7,704 nt of DNA from Helicobacteraceae bacterium (GTDB taxonomy: Bacteria; Campylobacterota; Campylobacteria; Campylobacterales; Sulfurimonadaceae), in NCBI GenBank assembly GCA_027061425.1, contig JALSUN010000168.1:1-7704 (forward strand), in the 5' to 3' direction. Under the pieces are notes generated by a model. That model made no database searches. It saw only the letters and a list, made by a program, of their open reading frames with translations, and was not told the origin of the DNA. How positions within the stretch are numbered: position 1 is the first letter of the stretch; each line of letters opens with the position of its first letter. Positions 1 to 5,719 of this stretch are shown here, one piece after another. The translations under genes were made by a program, and so were the position numbers.

Positions 1-849
1 GTATATGCTGATGGAGACCCTAAGACCTATAGAGATTATAATGTTACTTCAAATACGTATGGTCACGAGAATAATATCTCTCGTGATACAAGAAAGTATG
101 GATACTCTGCCGTTTTAGGTTTACCTGCTATTCAGTCAGGTTACAACAGTGCAGGGCTTTCGCTGAACTACTACCAAGATTATGATGACAACCAGCGTTC
201 TCCTCTTGTCGCGACCGCTTCTGTGCAACATACAGAATTTTATGGTCAAGCGGTGGATTATGACTATGTCAATGCACTTGCAGCTTTTGCAGCTGTAGAT
301 AGAGGTGACAAGTCGGGTGGTTTTAACTATGTACTCTCTCATGGACTTCCATGGAAGATGTTCGCAGGTATGGGACTGCAGTATGTGCGTACAGACTACT
401 ATCGTGGTTCTCCTAATGCCAGTAGTGCAAAAGATGTGACCCGTGGTGTCAAGTTTAGCAACTTCCAAAATGCACTCTTTGTAGACCCGGCAACTGTTGT
501 AATGCCAAGTTTAGAGTTTACCCGTTACGTCAAACAAGCTGGTATTGCACAAGCCAAATTCACCAAGCAATTTGATGGCCGTATACTCTTTTTCACCTTC
601 CCTGTCTCACTGACGCGTGAAGTGGTGTATGGAAAGTACCGTTACTATGACATACAGGATTTTGGACAAAAAGATTATAGTAAAAGTGTTAGAGATGGAC
701 ATACCGTTTATAATGAATCAACAGCAGGAGTGAGCTTGGAATTTCTGTTTATGAACTCTATGACGATACCACTTTCGTTTGAGTATATTCACAACGATAA
801 CACTTTAGAGACGGATAATTACAGATTGTTGTTAGGTGCAGGATTCTAG
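1..849 (+). CDS. Outer-membrane beta-barrel protein, C-terminal part (5' end outside window)
   Basis: The frame is open from base 1 to the TAG at 847-849, giving 282 residues with the start lying upstream. A GTG at 223 is internal, because the same frame continues without a stop for 74 codons before it and has the same composition. The protein is rich in Tyr, Phe, Gly and Asn, with alternating polar and hydrophobic stretches and a C-terminal phenylalanine (ending LLLGAGF). These are features of transmembrane beta-barrels recognised by the BAM machinery, so an outer-membrane location is inferred. There are no cysteines or enzyme motifs. The family was not identified; the C-terminal barrel of a larger protein, such as one with an N-terminal propeller, is possible but cannot be judged. 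Residues 12-16 (DYNVT) and 23-27 (ENNIS) match the bacterial N-glycosylation sequon. The gene converges on nth. Confidence 0.75.
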   Translation, partial: VYADGDPKTYRDYNVTSNTYGHENNISRDTRKYGYSAVLGLPAIQSGYNSAGLSLNYYQDYDDNQRSPLVATASVQHTEFYGQAVDYDYVNALAAFAAVDRGDKSGGFNYVLSHGLPWKMFAGMGLQYVRTDYYRGSPNASSAKDVTRGVKFSNFQNALFVDPATVVMPSLEFTRYVKQAGIAQAKFTKQFDGRILFFTFPVSLTREVVYGKYRYYDIQDFGQKDYSKSVRDGHTVYNESTAGVSLEFLFMNSMTIPLSFEYIHNDNTLETDNYRLLLGAGF

Positions 850-854
850 TCTAG

Positions 855-872
855 AGTGGCCGCCAGGCTACT
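855..872 (+). terminator. Candidate stem-loop after the barrel gene
   Basis: AGTGGCC and GGCTACT form a 7-bp stem with one G-U pair and a GCCA loop, starting 6 bases after the TAG. It is the most GC-rich spot between the two convergent genes. No T-run follows, so it may be a 3'-end stability hairpin rather than a classical intrinsic terminator. Confidence 0.35.
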
Positions 873-940
873 GAGAAATGCGTAGTAAAGTCTACATATT
901 AAGATATTGATGAGTATTTACACTACCAATACATACCCTG

Positions 941-960
941 AAGCGCCATTTATCGCGCTT
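941..960. terminator. Candidate hairpin between convergent genes, overlapping the nth stop codon
   Basis: AAGCGC and GCGCTT pair perfectly (6 bp) around an 8-base loop. The TAA stop of nth (950-952, minus strand) lies in the loop, and the last nth codons form one arm. There is no clear T-run on either side. It could mark the end of both transcripts, but this is weak evidence. Confidence 0.3.
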
Positions 961-1642
961 TAAAACTTACTTTAGATTTACAAAACTCTTGTAAAAAACA
1001 GTCACTGTCACATTTTGGATTTTTGGCTGTACAGATGTAACGACCAAAAAGAACCATGCCTTGGTGCAGAGCATGGAGTTCTGTTTTAAACTTTTTAGTG
1101 AGGGTTGCCTCGGTCTTAAGTGCTGTCTCATCATCACTGAGACCAAGTCTATGGGCTACGCGAAAGACATGAGTATCAACAGCCATAAGGTTGGCACCTG
1201 TATATTCTATCATGACGACATTGGCAGTCTTTTGACCTACACCAGCGAGAGAGACCAACTCTTTTTCATCTAAAGGAACCTCGCCATCATAAACCTCTAT
1301 GAGGCGTTGCGCCATTAAGATGAGGTTTTTGGCCTTGTTGTTGAAAAATGAGCAGCTGTTGATGATGGATTTAATGTCATCTATATCTGCATTGGCCAGA
1401 GAGAGGGCATCTGGATAACGTTTAAAGAGTTCAGGTGTTAAGAGGTTGACCCGCTTGTCTGTACACTGTGCAGAGAGTGCCACGGCTATGACGAGTTCAA
1501 AGGCATTGGTGTAGGTGAGTTCGGTTACCGCTGCATCATAACGTTCCATAAAGGCCTCTTTAATAGCCAGTATCTCTTTTTTGGTCGCTTTTTTCATAGG
1601 TTCACTTTCGTTGTTAGCATAATAATTTTGGTATATTATCAT
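950..1642 (-). CDS. nth: Endonuclease III (DNA glycosylase/AP lyase)
   Basis: Base-excision repair enzyme that removes oxidised pyrimidines and cuts the abasic site by beta-elimination. The helix-hairpin-helix is at residues 131-143 (LAGVGQKTANVV) with catalytic Lys138. Catalytic Asp156 lies in AVDTHVFR. A C-terminal iron-sulfur loop has Cys204, Cys211, Cys215 and Cys221. All key residues are present, and the Helicobacter pylori protein is similar over the same blocks. The cysteine spacing is C-x6-C-x3-C-x5-C, one residue longer in the middle gap than the usual x6-x2-x5. The length of 230 residues is about 15-20 above the norm because of the N-terminus. ATG at 1642 has a good GGAG six bases upstream. 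An internal ATG at 1597 (MKKATKK) would give the usual family start but has only a weak ribosome site. I keep 1642 on the ribosome site. Confidence 0.96.
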   Translation of the reverse strand: MIIYQNYYANNESEPMKKATKKEILAIKEAFMERYDAAVTELTYTNAFELVIAVALSAQCTDKRVNLLTPELFKRYPDALSLANADIDDIKSIINSCSFFNNKAKNLILMAQRLIEVYDGEVPLDEKELVSLAGVGQKTANVVMIEYTGANLMAVDTHVFRVAHRLGLSDDETALKTEATLTKKFKTELHALHQGMVLFGRYICTAKNPKCDSDCFLQEFCKSKVSFKAR

Positions 1643-1656
1643 GAATCACTCCATAA

Positions 1657-1677
1657 ACAGTACGTTAGCACTGTATA
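1657..1677 (-). promoter_or_regulatory. Candidate nth promoter with inverted repeat
   Basis: On the minus strand a TATACA box (1672-1677) lies 30 bases before the nth ATG. It overlaps an inverted repeat, ACAGT (1657-1661) and ACTGT (1670-1674) separated by 8 bases. The repeat would lie over the -10 box and predicted start of transcription, a position suited to an operator. No -35 box was recognised. Confidence 0.3.
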
Positions 1678-1713
1678 AGTAGATTATTTTAGAACAGTTT
1701 TATCTCATTTTGT

Positions 1714-1719
1714 TACAAT
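1714..1719 (+). promoter_or_regulatory. Candidate promoter (-10) of the histidine kinase
   Basis: TACAAT in the context TTTTGTTACAATG, 30 bases before the ATG, with T-rich DNA upstream and no clear -35. This is typical of Campylobacterota sigma70 promoters. The ribosome site AGGA (1739-1742) lies 7 bases before the ATG at 1750. Confidence 0.5.
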
Positions 1720-1749
1720 GATTAGCATATATGTACATAGGATTTTATT

Positions 1750-3705
1750 ATGGGCCTTTTCTCTTTTATGAGCAATCTTTTTTCAAGTAATTCACCAAAA
1801 ACATCTCTGACGGGCACGATGCACGAAGAGGGGTTTGTGAGTAAAGATCTCTTTTACCAAGTCTTGGATCTTGATGGTTCTGCCATTTTGTTTTATACTA
1901 AAGAGAGTGGTTGGTTGGGTGCGAACAAACTTTTTTTCTCCCTTTTTGATTATGAAAATATAGAAGATTTTCGACATAAGCATGAGAGTATTCGTGAACT
2001 TTTTGAGAGTGAGTCTGAAGAGGTCTTTACTGAAGAAGAGGACATGTGGCTTGAGTACATCAAGGTCAACCGTGCAGAAGAGGGTTACGATGTTACGATT
2101 TTAGACAAGATTGGCGTGACCCGTCACTTGAACATTAAAGTACGCATCTTGAAACAGCGTGGTATAGACCTCTACCTTATGCAGATGGATGATGTCTCAG
2201 AACTTAATTATGCTATGAGTAAAACTGATGACATTGAGAACATGAAGAGTAAGTTTTTGGCAAACATCGGTCATGAATTTAGAACCCCTATGAATGGCAT
2301 CTTAGGTTTTGTAGAGCTTTTAGAACATACCCACCCTACTGAGAGTCAAAATGAGTACATCCACATGATTCACTCATCTGCTCGTAATCTTATGACTAAC
2401 ATCGAAAGTCTACTTGACTTGGCACAGATGGAAGGTGGCCGTTTTACAGTGAACAACAGTGAGTTTAACCTCTTTGCTGAGATGGAAGAGATGGCACAAC
2501 TCTACACAACAGAAGGACGTAATAAAGGCATTAGTGTCTCATTTTATGTTGGGGCGAAACTTCCAACTTACATTCACGGTGATTTGAGAAAAATCAAACA
2601 GATAATGAACAATCTTATTAATAATGCTCTGAAATTTACACCTCGTGGGGGTAAAGTTGTTGTTGAAGTGAGACTCTTAAAGTGGATAGAAACAGACAAG
2701 TGTACTATCGGTTTTACAGTGCGTGACACAGGTTCAGGGATACCCAAAGAACAGATTACGAAGGTGACTGAGCCTTTTGAAGCAGGAGATCAAGCTGATG
2801 AACGTCTAGGTATCGGTCTGAGTCTCTCTCATGGACTGGTAGAACTGTTAGGGGGTGATCTTAAAATCGCTTCTGAAGTGGGACGTGGCTCTCAGTTTAG
2901 TTTTACACTTAGCTTTAATGCTGAAAAAGAGAACAGTTTCCAAAATGTAAGCAACCGACGTGTTAAAGTAGTTTTACTTGATGAGAAGAAGATAGACGAT
3001 GCCAACTTACTGACCAACTATCTAAGAAGTTTTGGTGTCAATGTTCAAAAAGTACACTCTCTCGATGAAAAGATTTATGATGGTGTTGATATGCTCTACC
3101 TTGTGGCATCGCAAGAGCAGTCTGCATGGCTTATGAAGTTGGGTTCTTTTGAGAAAAAATGCCGTGTAACTTTAGTGCTAGATGCGGGTGAAAAACTTCA
3201 GACACGTACCACACATTTGGTCGACTACGTCGTTAACAAGCCGCTGCTTCCGACACGCATTTCAGAACATGTCAACATGGTTTTCAAACTCAATGAAAGC
3301 ACCACTGCCAAAGAGAAGCTAAGTCAAAAAGGTATTCGCGCCTTAGTGGTAGAAGATAACCTCATAAACCAGCGTCTTATCTCTATCTTGCTTCAAGAAT
3401 ATGATATGAAGGTCTCTACCGCTTCTAATGGTGATGAAGGTGTTCGTAAATGTGAAAACCAAGATTTTGACATCGTCTTTATGGACATCGACATGCCTGT
3501 AAAAAATGGTATCATCGCCACACAAGAGATTAAAGAGCGTATGATGATAGGTAAAGAGATGCCTATTATCGCACTGACTGCCTTGGCAATGGAAGGGGAT
3601 AGAGAAAACATCTTGGAAGAGGGGCTTGATGACTATCTGGCCAAACCTCTGACCCGTGCAAAATTAGAATACATCTTAGAAAAACATCTTAACCTGGCGT
3701 TATAG
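1750..3705 (+). CDS. Soluble hybrid sensor histidine kinase (PAS-like, HisKA, HATPase, degenerate REC, REC)
   Basis: Two-component sensor that should autophosphorylate and pass the phosphate to its own receiver. It has 651 residues and no transmembrane helix, so it is cytoplasmic and probably senses an internal signal. Residues 30-150 look like a PAS-type sensor region, by position and alternation only. HisKA spans about 162-230 with phospho-acceptor His175 in ANIGHEFRTPMNG. HATPase_c spans about 275-390: N box NNLINNALKF (Asn292), G1 box DTGSG (Asp326), F region PFEAGDQ and G2 box RLGIGLSLS. Residues 405-512 have a receiver-like pattern without the phosphorylatable Asp. A complete receiver follows (529-648): acidic pair Glu535/Asp536, phospho-Asp579 in FMDIDMPVKNG, Thr610 and Lys632 in AKP. 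No Hpt domain is seen, so a separate phosphotransfer protein or regulator is implied. The neighbours give no clue to the signal. Confidence 0.93.
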   Translation: MGLFSFMSNLFSSNSPKTSLTGTMHEEGFVSKDLFYQVLDLDGSAILFYTKESGWLGANKLFFSLFDYENIEDFRHKHESIRELFESESEEVFTEEEDMWLEYIKVNRAEEGYDVTILDKIGVTRHLNIKVRILKQRGIDLYLMQMDDVSELNYAMSKTDDIENMKSKFLANIGHEFRTPMNGILGFVELLEHTHPTESQNEYIHMIHSSARNLMTNIESLLDLAQMEGGRFTVNNSEFNLFAEMEEMAQLYTTEGRNKGISVSFYVGAKLPTYIHGDLRKIKQIMNNLINNALKFTPRGGKVVVEVRLLKWIETDKCTIGFTVRDTGSGIPKEQITKVTEPFEAGDQADERLGIGLSLSHGLVELLGGDLKIASEVGRGSQFSFTLSFNAEKENSFQNVSNRRVKVVLLDEKKIDDANLLTNYLRSFGVNVQKVHSLDEKIYDGVDMLYLVASQEQSAWLMKLGSFEKKCRVTLVLDAGEKLQTRTTHLVDYVVNKPLLPTRISEHVNMVFKLNESTTAKEKLSQKGIRALVVEDNLINQRLISILLQEYDMKVSTASNGDEGVRKCENQDFDIVFMDIDMPVKNGIIATQEIKERMMIGKEMPIIALTALAMEGDRENILEEGLDDYLAKPLTRAKLEYILEKHLNLAL

Positions 3706-3734
3706 GATTTATAACTAAATTAGCAAGACTTCTC

Positions 3735-3740
3735 TATAAT
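3735..3740 (+). promoter_or_regulatory. Candidate promoter (-10) of the DUF2231 gene
   Basis: A perfect TATAAT in the 82-base gap after the kinase gene. Transcription would start near 3747 and leave a leader of about 40 bases, so the gene probably has its own promoter. No good -35 box is visible. The ribosome site AAGG (3777-3780) is 7 bases before the ATG. Confidence 0.5.
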
Positions 3741-3751
3741 GTGAATAATAA

Positions 3752-3770
3752 TGCTGAAAATCCTTCAGCA
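3752..3770 (+). promoter_or_regulatory. Stem-loop in the 5' leader of the DUF2231 mRNA
   Basis: TGCTGAA and TTCAGCA form a perfect 7-bp stem with a 5-base loop, beginning about 5 bases after the predicted transcription start and ending 6 bases before the AAGG ribosome site. No T-run follows, so it is not a good terminator for the kinase. A 5'-end hairpin that protects the mRNA, or a regulator-binding site, fits better. Confidence 0.4.
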
Positions 3771-3787
3771 CACATAAAGGCATATAT

Positions 3788-4513
3788 ATGACACTTCCAA
3801 CACTCTCTCTTCCTTTTCCTGTTTCAGAGGCAATTCCTGTTTTACTTCACCCTGCAGTAGTTCACTTCGTTATAGTCCTTCCTATCGTTATCTTAGTGAT
3901 AGAACTCATCAACCTTATTACCAAACGCAAGGCACTGACTATCTCTGTCTATGTCCTTTTTGTGATGCTTGTGGGTGTCTATCTTGCTGTTTACAGTACG
4001 GGTGTTATCGATGGTAAAAATGGTGGACTGTTGATGAGCGATGAGGGCTTGGAACATCTTAAGGTGCATAAAAACATCGGTATTTATCTTATCTACCTCT
4101 CTGTGATCCCACTGCTTTTAAAGTTATTGACATTAGCAGTTAAAAAGCCTTGGACTAAGATAGTATATTTGGTCTCATTTGTCGCTATTATTGGTTTAAC
4201 AGGGTATCAAGCAAAAGAGGGTGGAGAACTGGTCTATGAGTATGGTCTTAATGTTCAAGCTAAAGTAGACTTGGATGACACTGTAGAAGAGTTACAAGAT
4301 AGCCTTGATGAACAAAAAGAGAGTTATGAAGAGAAGATAGCAGCACTTCAAGCACAGTTAAATGAATGCAATACAACAGAAGTTAATGCAACGATACCTG
4401 TAGTCGTAGTACCTAAAGCAGTTGTAAAAGAGTCTAACACCACAGTAGCTGTTAAGGCAGAGACCAATACAACAGATGTAAAAGTAGTAGAGACAAATAG
4501 TAGTAAAAAGTAA
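3788..4513 (+). CDS. DUF2231-type membrane protein with coiled coil and sequon-rich periplasmic tail
   Basis: An inner-membrane protein of 241 residues. Four hydrophobic helices lie at about 23-44, 50-71, 96-117 and 123-141. Family-like motifs are LHPAVVHFVIVLP (20-32) at the start of helix 1, a His-containing segment before helix 3 (His90, His94), and EGGELVYEYG (144-153) after helix 4. The positive loops TKRK (45-48) and KKPWTK (119-124) put the even turns in the cytoplasm and both termini in the periplasm. His21, His26, His90 and His94 then all lie at the periplasmic face. Residues 160-193 are a charged, heptad-like coiled coil. The last 48 residues are rich in Thr, Val and Asn and hold five E-X-N-X-S/T sequons (Asn195, 200, 217, 227, 237). 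DUF2231 has no settled function; a redox or metal role is only a guess from the histidines. Confidence 0.85.
   Translation: MTLPTLSLPFPVSEAIPVLLHPAVVHFVIVLPIVILVIELINLITKRKALTISVYVLFVMLVGVYLAVYSTGVIDGKNGGLLMSDEGLEHLKVHKNIGIYLIYLSVIPLLLKLLTLAVKKPWTKIVYLVSFVAIIGLTGYQAKEGGELVYEYGLNVQAKVDLDDTVEELQDSLDEQKESYEEKIAALQAQLNECNTTEVNATIPVVVVPKAVVKESNTTVAVKAETNTTDVKVVETNSSKK
4430..4504 (+). repeat. Tandem ten-residue repeat in the DUF2231 tail
   Basis: In-frame 30-base units begin at 4430, 4460 and 4490, the last incomplete. They encode ESNTTVAVKA, ETNTTDVKVV and ETNSS. The common pattern is Glu, Ser/Thr, Asn, Ser/Thr, Ser/Thr, then alternating Val, with the sequon at the same place in each unit. DNA identity is partial (GAGACCAATA against GAGACAAATA), so the units are old rather than freshly duplicated. 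Confidence 0.7.
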
Positions 4514-4547
4514 ATGTTAAAAAAGTGGTGATTGTAAAAAGAAGAAG

Positions 4548-4625
4548 TGGTCGGGGCGAAAGGACTCGAACCTTCGACCCCCTGGTCCCAAACCAGGTAC
4601 TCTAACCAGACTGAGCTACGCCCCG
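4548..4625 (-). tRNA. tRNA-Pro (anticodon UGG)
   Basis: The minus strand folds as a full cloverleaf. The acceptor stem is CGGGGCG with CGCCCCG, the D-arm GCTC/GAGT, and the anticodon stem CCTGG/CCAGG around loop TTTGGGA with anticodon TGG. The variable loop has 5 bases, and the T-arm GAAGG/CCTTT has loop TTCGAGT. The discriminator base is A and the 3' CCA is encoded. The length is 78 with CCA. The gene converges on the DUF2231 gene, 34 bases away. Confidence 0.97.
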
Positions 4626-4637
4626 ACAACGGACGGC

Positions 4638-4643
4638 ATTATA
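4638..4643 (-). promoter_or_regulatory. Candidate promoter (-10) of tRNA-Pro
   Basis: On the minus strand TATAAT in the context GGTATATAATGCC lies 12 bases before the first base of the tRNA, giving a predicted start close to the mature 5' end. No -35 consensus is evident. Confidence 0.55.
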
Positions 4644-4711
4644 TACCCCTCTTTATAAATTCCAGATTAAACTTCCATATATTTATCAATTCTTCTCTAA
4701 AATAGATCATA

Positions 4712-4732
4712 CTTGATTGACATACACTCAAC
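4712..4732 (+). promoter_or_regulatory. HAIR-like operator for HspR
   Basis: CTTGATT, 7 bases, ACTCAAC. The HspR-associated inverted repeat (HAIR) consensus is CTTGAGT-N7-ACTCAAG, so 12 of 14 arm positions match with the exact spacing. The site covers the whole -35 box TTGACA (4717-4722) and the hspR gene lies in the same operon. Repression by steric block and autoregulation follow by inference from HspR systems in Streptomyces, Helicobacter and Campylobacter. Confidence 0.75.
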
Positions 4733-4746
4733 CTTTTTGTTATAAT
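4717..4746 (+). promoter_or_regulatory. Sigma70-type promoter of the cbpA-hspR operon
   Basis: A perfect TTGACA (4717-4722) and a perfect TATAAT (4741-4746) are separated by 18 bases. It is the strongest promoter in the window and the only one with a consensus -35. Transcription should start near 4753, leaving a leader of about 73 bases. A strong promoter held down by a repressor is the expected design for an HspR-controlled heat-shock operon. Confidence 0.75.
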
Positions 4747-4755
4747 TCCGTTAAA

Positions 4756-4789
4756 GTATCTCTAAAAGTTTTAGATTTTTTAGAGATGC
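4756..4789 (+). promoter_or_regulatory. Inverted repeat in the cbpA leader
   Basis: ATCTCTAAAA (4758-4767) and TTTTAGAGAT (4778-4787) are a perfect 10-bp inverted repeat, extendable by a U-G and a G-C pair to 12 bp, with a 10-base spacer. It begins about 3 bases after the predicted transcription start. The middle segment TTTTAGA (4769-4775) also complements the left arm, so two alternative hairpins can form. The ribosome site (4814-4818) lies outside, so it is not a simple ribosome-site-masking thermometer. Confidence 0.5.
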
Positions 4790-4825
4790 CTATAACAATC
4801 AAAAATTATGTACGAGGAAATTATT

Positions 4826-5710
4826 ATGAGTAAAAGTTTATATGAGACATTAGGTGTCAGTGACGGTGCAACAGAAGCAGAAATTAAAAAAGCCTATAGA
4901 AAATTGGCAAGACAGTACCACCCTGATGTCAACAAAGATGAAGGTGCAGAAGATAAGTTTAAAGAGATCAATGCCGCCTATGAAGTTCTCAGTGACAAAG
5001 AGAAAAAAGCACAGTATGACATGCATGGTGACCAGATGTTTGGTGGTCAAAACTTTCATGACTTTGCACAGGGACAAGGGCAGGGTGTCGACCTAGATGA
5101 CATCTTACGTCAAATGTTTGGCCAAGGTGGTGGTGGCTTCGGAGGTCAGAGTGGCGGTTTTGGTGGTGGCGGCTTTGGAGGCTTTGGCGGTCATCAACAG
5201 CAAGTGAACCTAGACATTGAAGCTAACGTTACCATCCCATTTGCTACCGCTGTTTTAGGTGGAAAGCATAATGTATCTCTTCAAGGTGACAGTTTTGACA
5301 TTAAAATCCCTGCGGGCATCAAAGATGGTGAAAAAATGCGTGTTAAGGGTAAGGGTAAGAGTATGCAAGGCCAAAAAGGTAATCTTATCTTACACATTAA
5401 AGTGGCCAACTCTTCAGAGTATGAGCGCGATGGTGACAACTTAATAAAAAGCTTTGATGTTCCTCTTCACGCAGCTCTTTTTGGAGATAAAATCGCTATA
5501 GAGACCTTAGAAAAAGAGATCAATCTCAAAATCCCTAAAAACACTAAAAACGGACAGCGCTTCCGCGTTAAAGAGATGGGCGCGACCAACCGTAAAACAA
5601 AAACAAAAGGTGACCTTTATCTAAAAGCCAATATCGTATTACCAGAAGTAGATTCACTTGACGAAGACCTTGTCAAGATGATGGACGAAAAACTTCCAAA
5701 AACGATCTAA
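4826..5710 (+). CDS. cbpA: DnaJ-family co-chaperone, class B (CbpA type)
   Basis: A cytoplasmic Hsp40 that delivers unfolded proteins to DnaK and stimulates its ATPase. It has 294 residues. The J domain is at 4-66 with HPD at 32-34 (QYHPDVNKD) and the helix IV pattern KFKEINAAYEVLSD. A Gly/Phe-rich linker (72-122) contains stacked GGGGFGG units. The substrate-binding C-terminal domains run from about 128 to 275, with motifs such as IPAGIKDGEKMRVKGKG and LKIPKNTKNGQRFRVK. The CxxCxGxG zinc-finger repeats of true DnaJ are absent. The start is set at 4826 because GAGGA (4814-4818) is 7 bases upstream and MSKSLYETLG matches the family; an in-frame ATG at 4808 would add six residues and would leave that GAGGA inside the coding region. 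hspR follows after 9 bases. The operon is preceded by a HAIR-like operator. Confidence 0.93.
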   Translation: MSKSLYETLGVSDGATEAEIKKAYRKLARQYHPDVNKDEGAEDKFKEINAAYEVLSDKEKKAQYDMHGDQMFGGQNFHDFAQGQGQGVDLDDILRQMFGQGGGGFGGQSGGFGGGGFGGFGGHQQQVNLDIEANVTIPFATAVLGGKHNVSLQGDSFDIKIPAGIKDGEKMRVKGKGKSMQGQKGNLILHIKVANSSEYERDGDNLIKSFDVPLHAALFGDKIAIETLEKEINLKIPKNTKNGQRFRVKEMGATNRKTKTKGDLYLKANIVLPEVDSLDEDLVKMMDEKLPKTI

Positions 5711-5719
5711 GGAGTAGAG

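Noticed and set aside
223..849. GTG at 223 as the start of the barrel protein
   Set aside because: The same frame is open back to base 1 with matching composition, and no ribosome site precedes 223.
4348..4629. Minus-strand reading frame of 93 codons beginning MSGRSSVWLEYLVWDQ
   Set aside because: It is a translation of the tRNA-Pro gene followed by the antisense of the DUF2231 tail. This peptide is a well-known false protein from tRNA genes.
4808..4825. ATG at 4808 as the start of the co-chaperone
   Set aside because: The good ribosome site (GAGGA) lies downstream of it, before the ATG at 4826, and the six extra residues do not fit the family.
4626..4825. CIRCE element for HrcA control of the chaperone operon
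   Set aside because: No TTAGCACTC-N9-GAGTGCTAA-like sequence is present. The inverted repeats found match HAIR or are unrelated.
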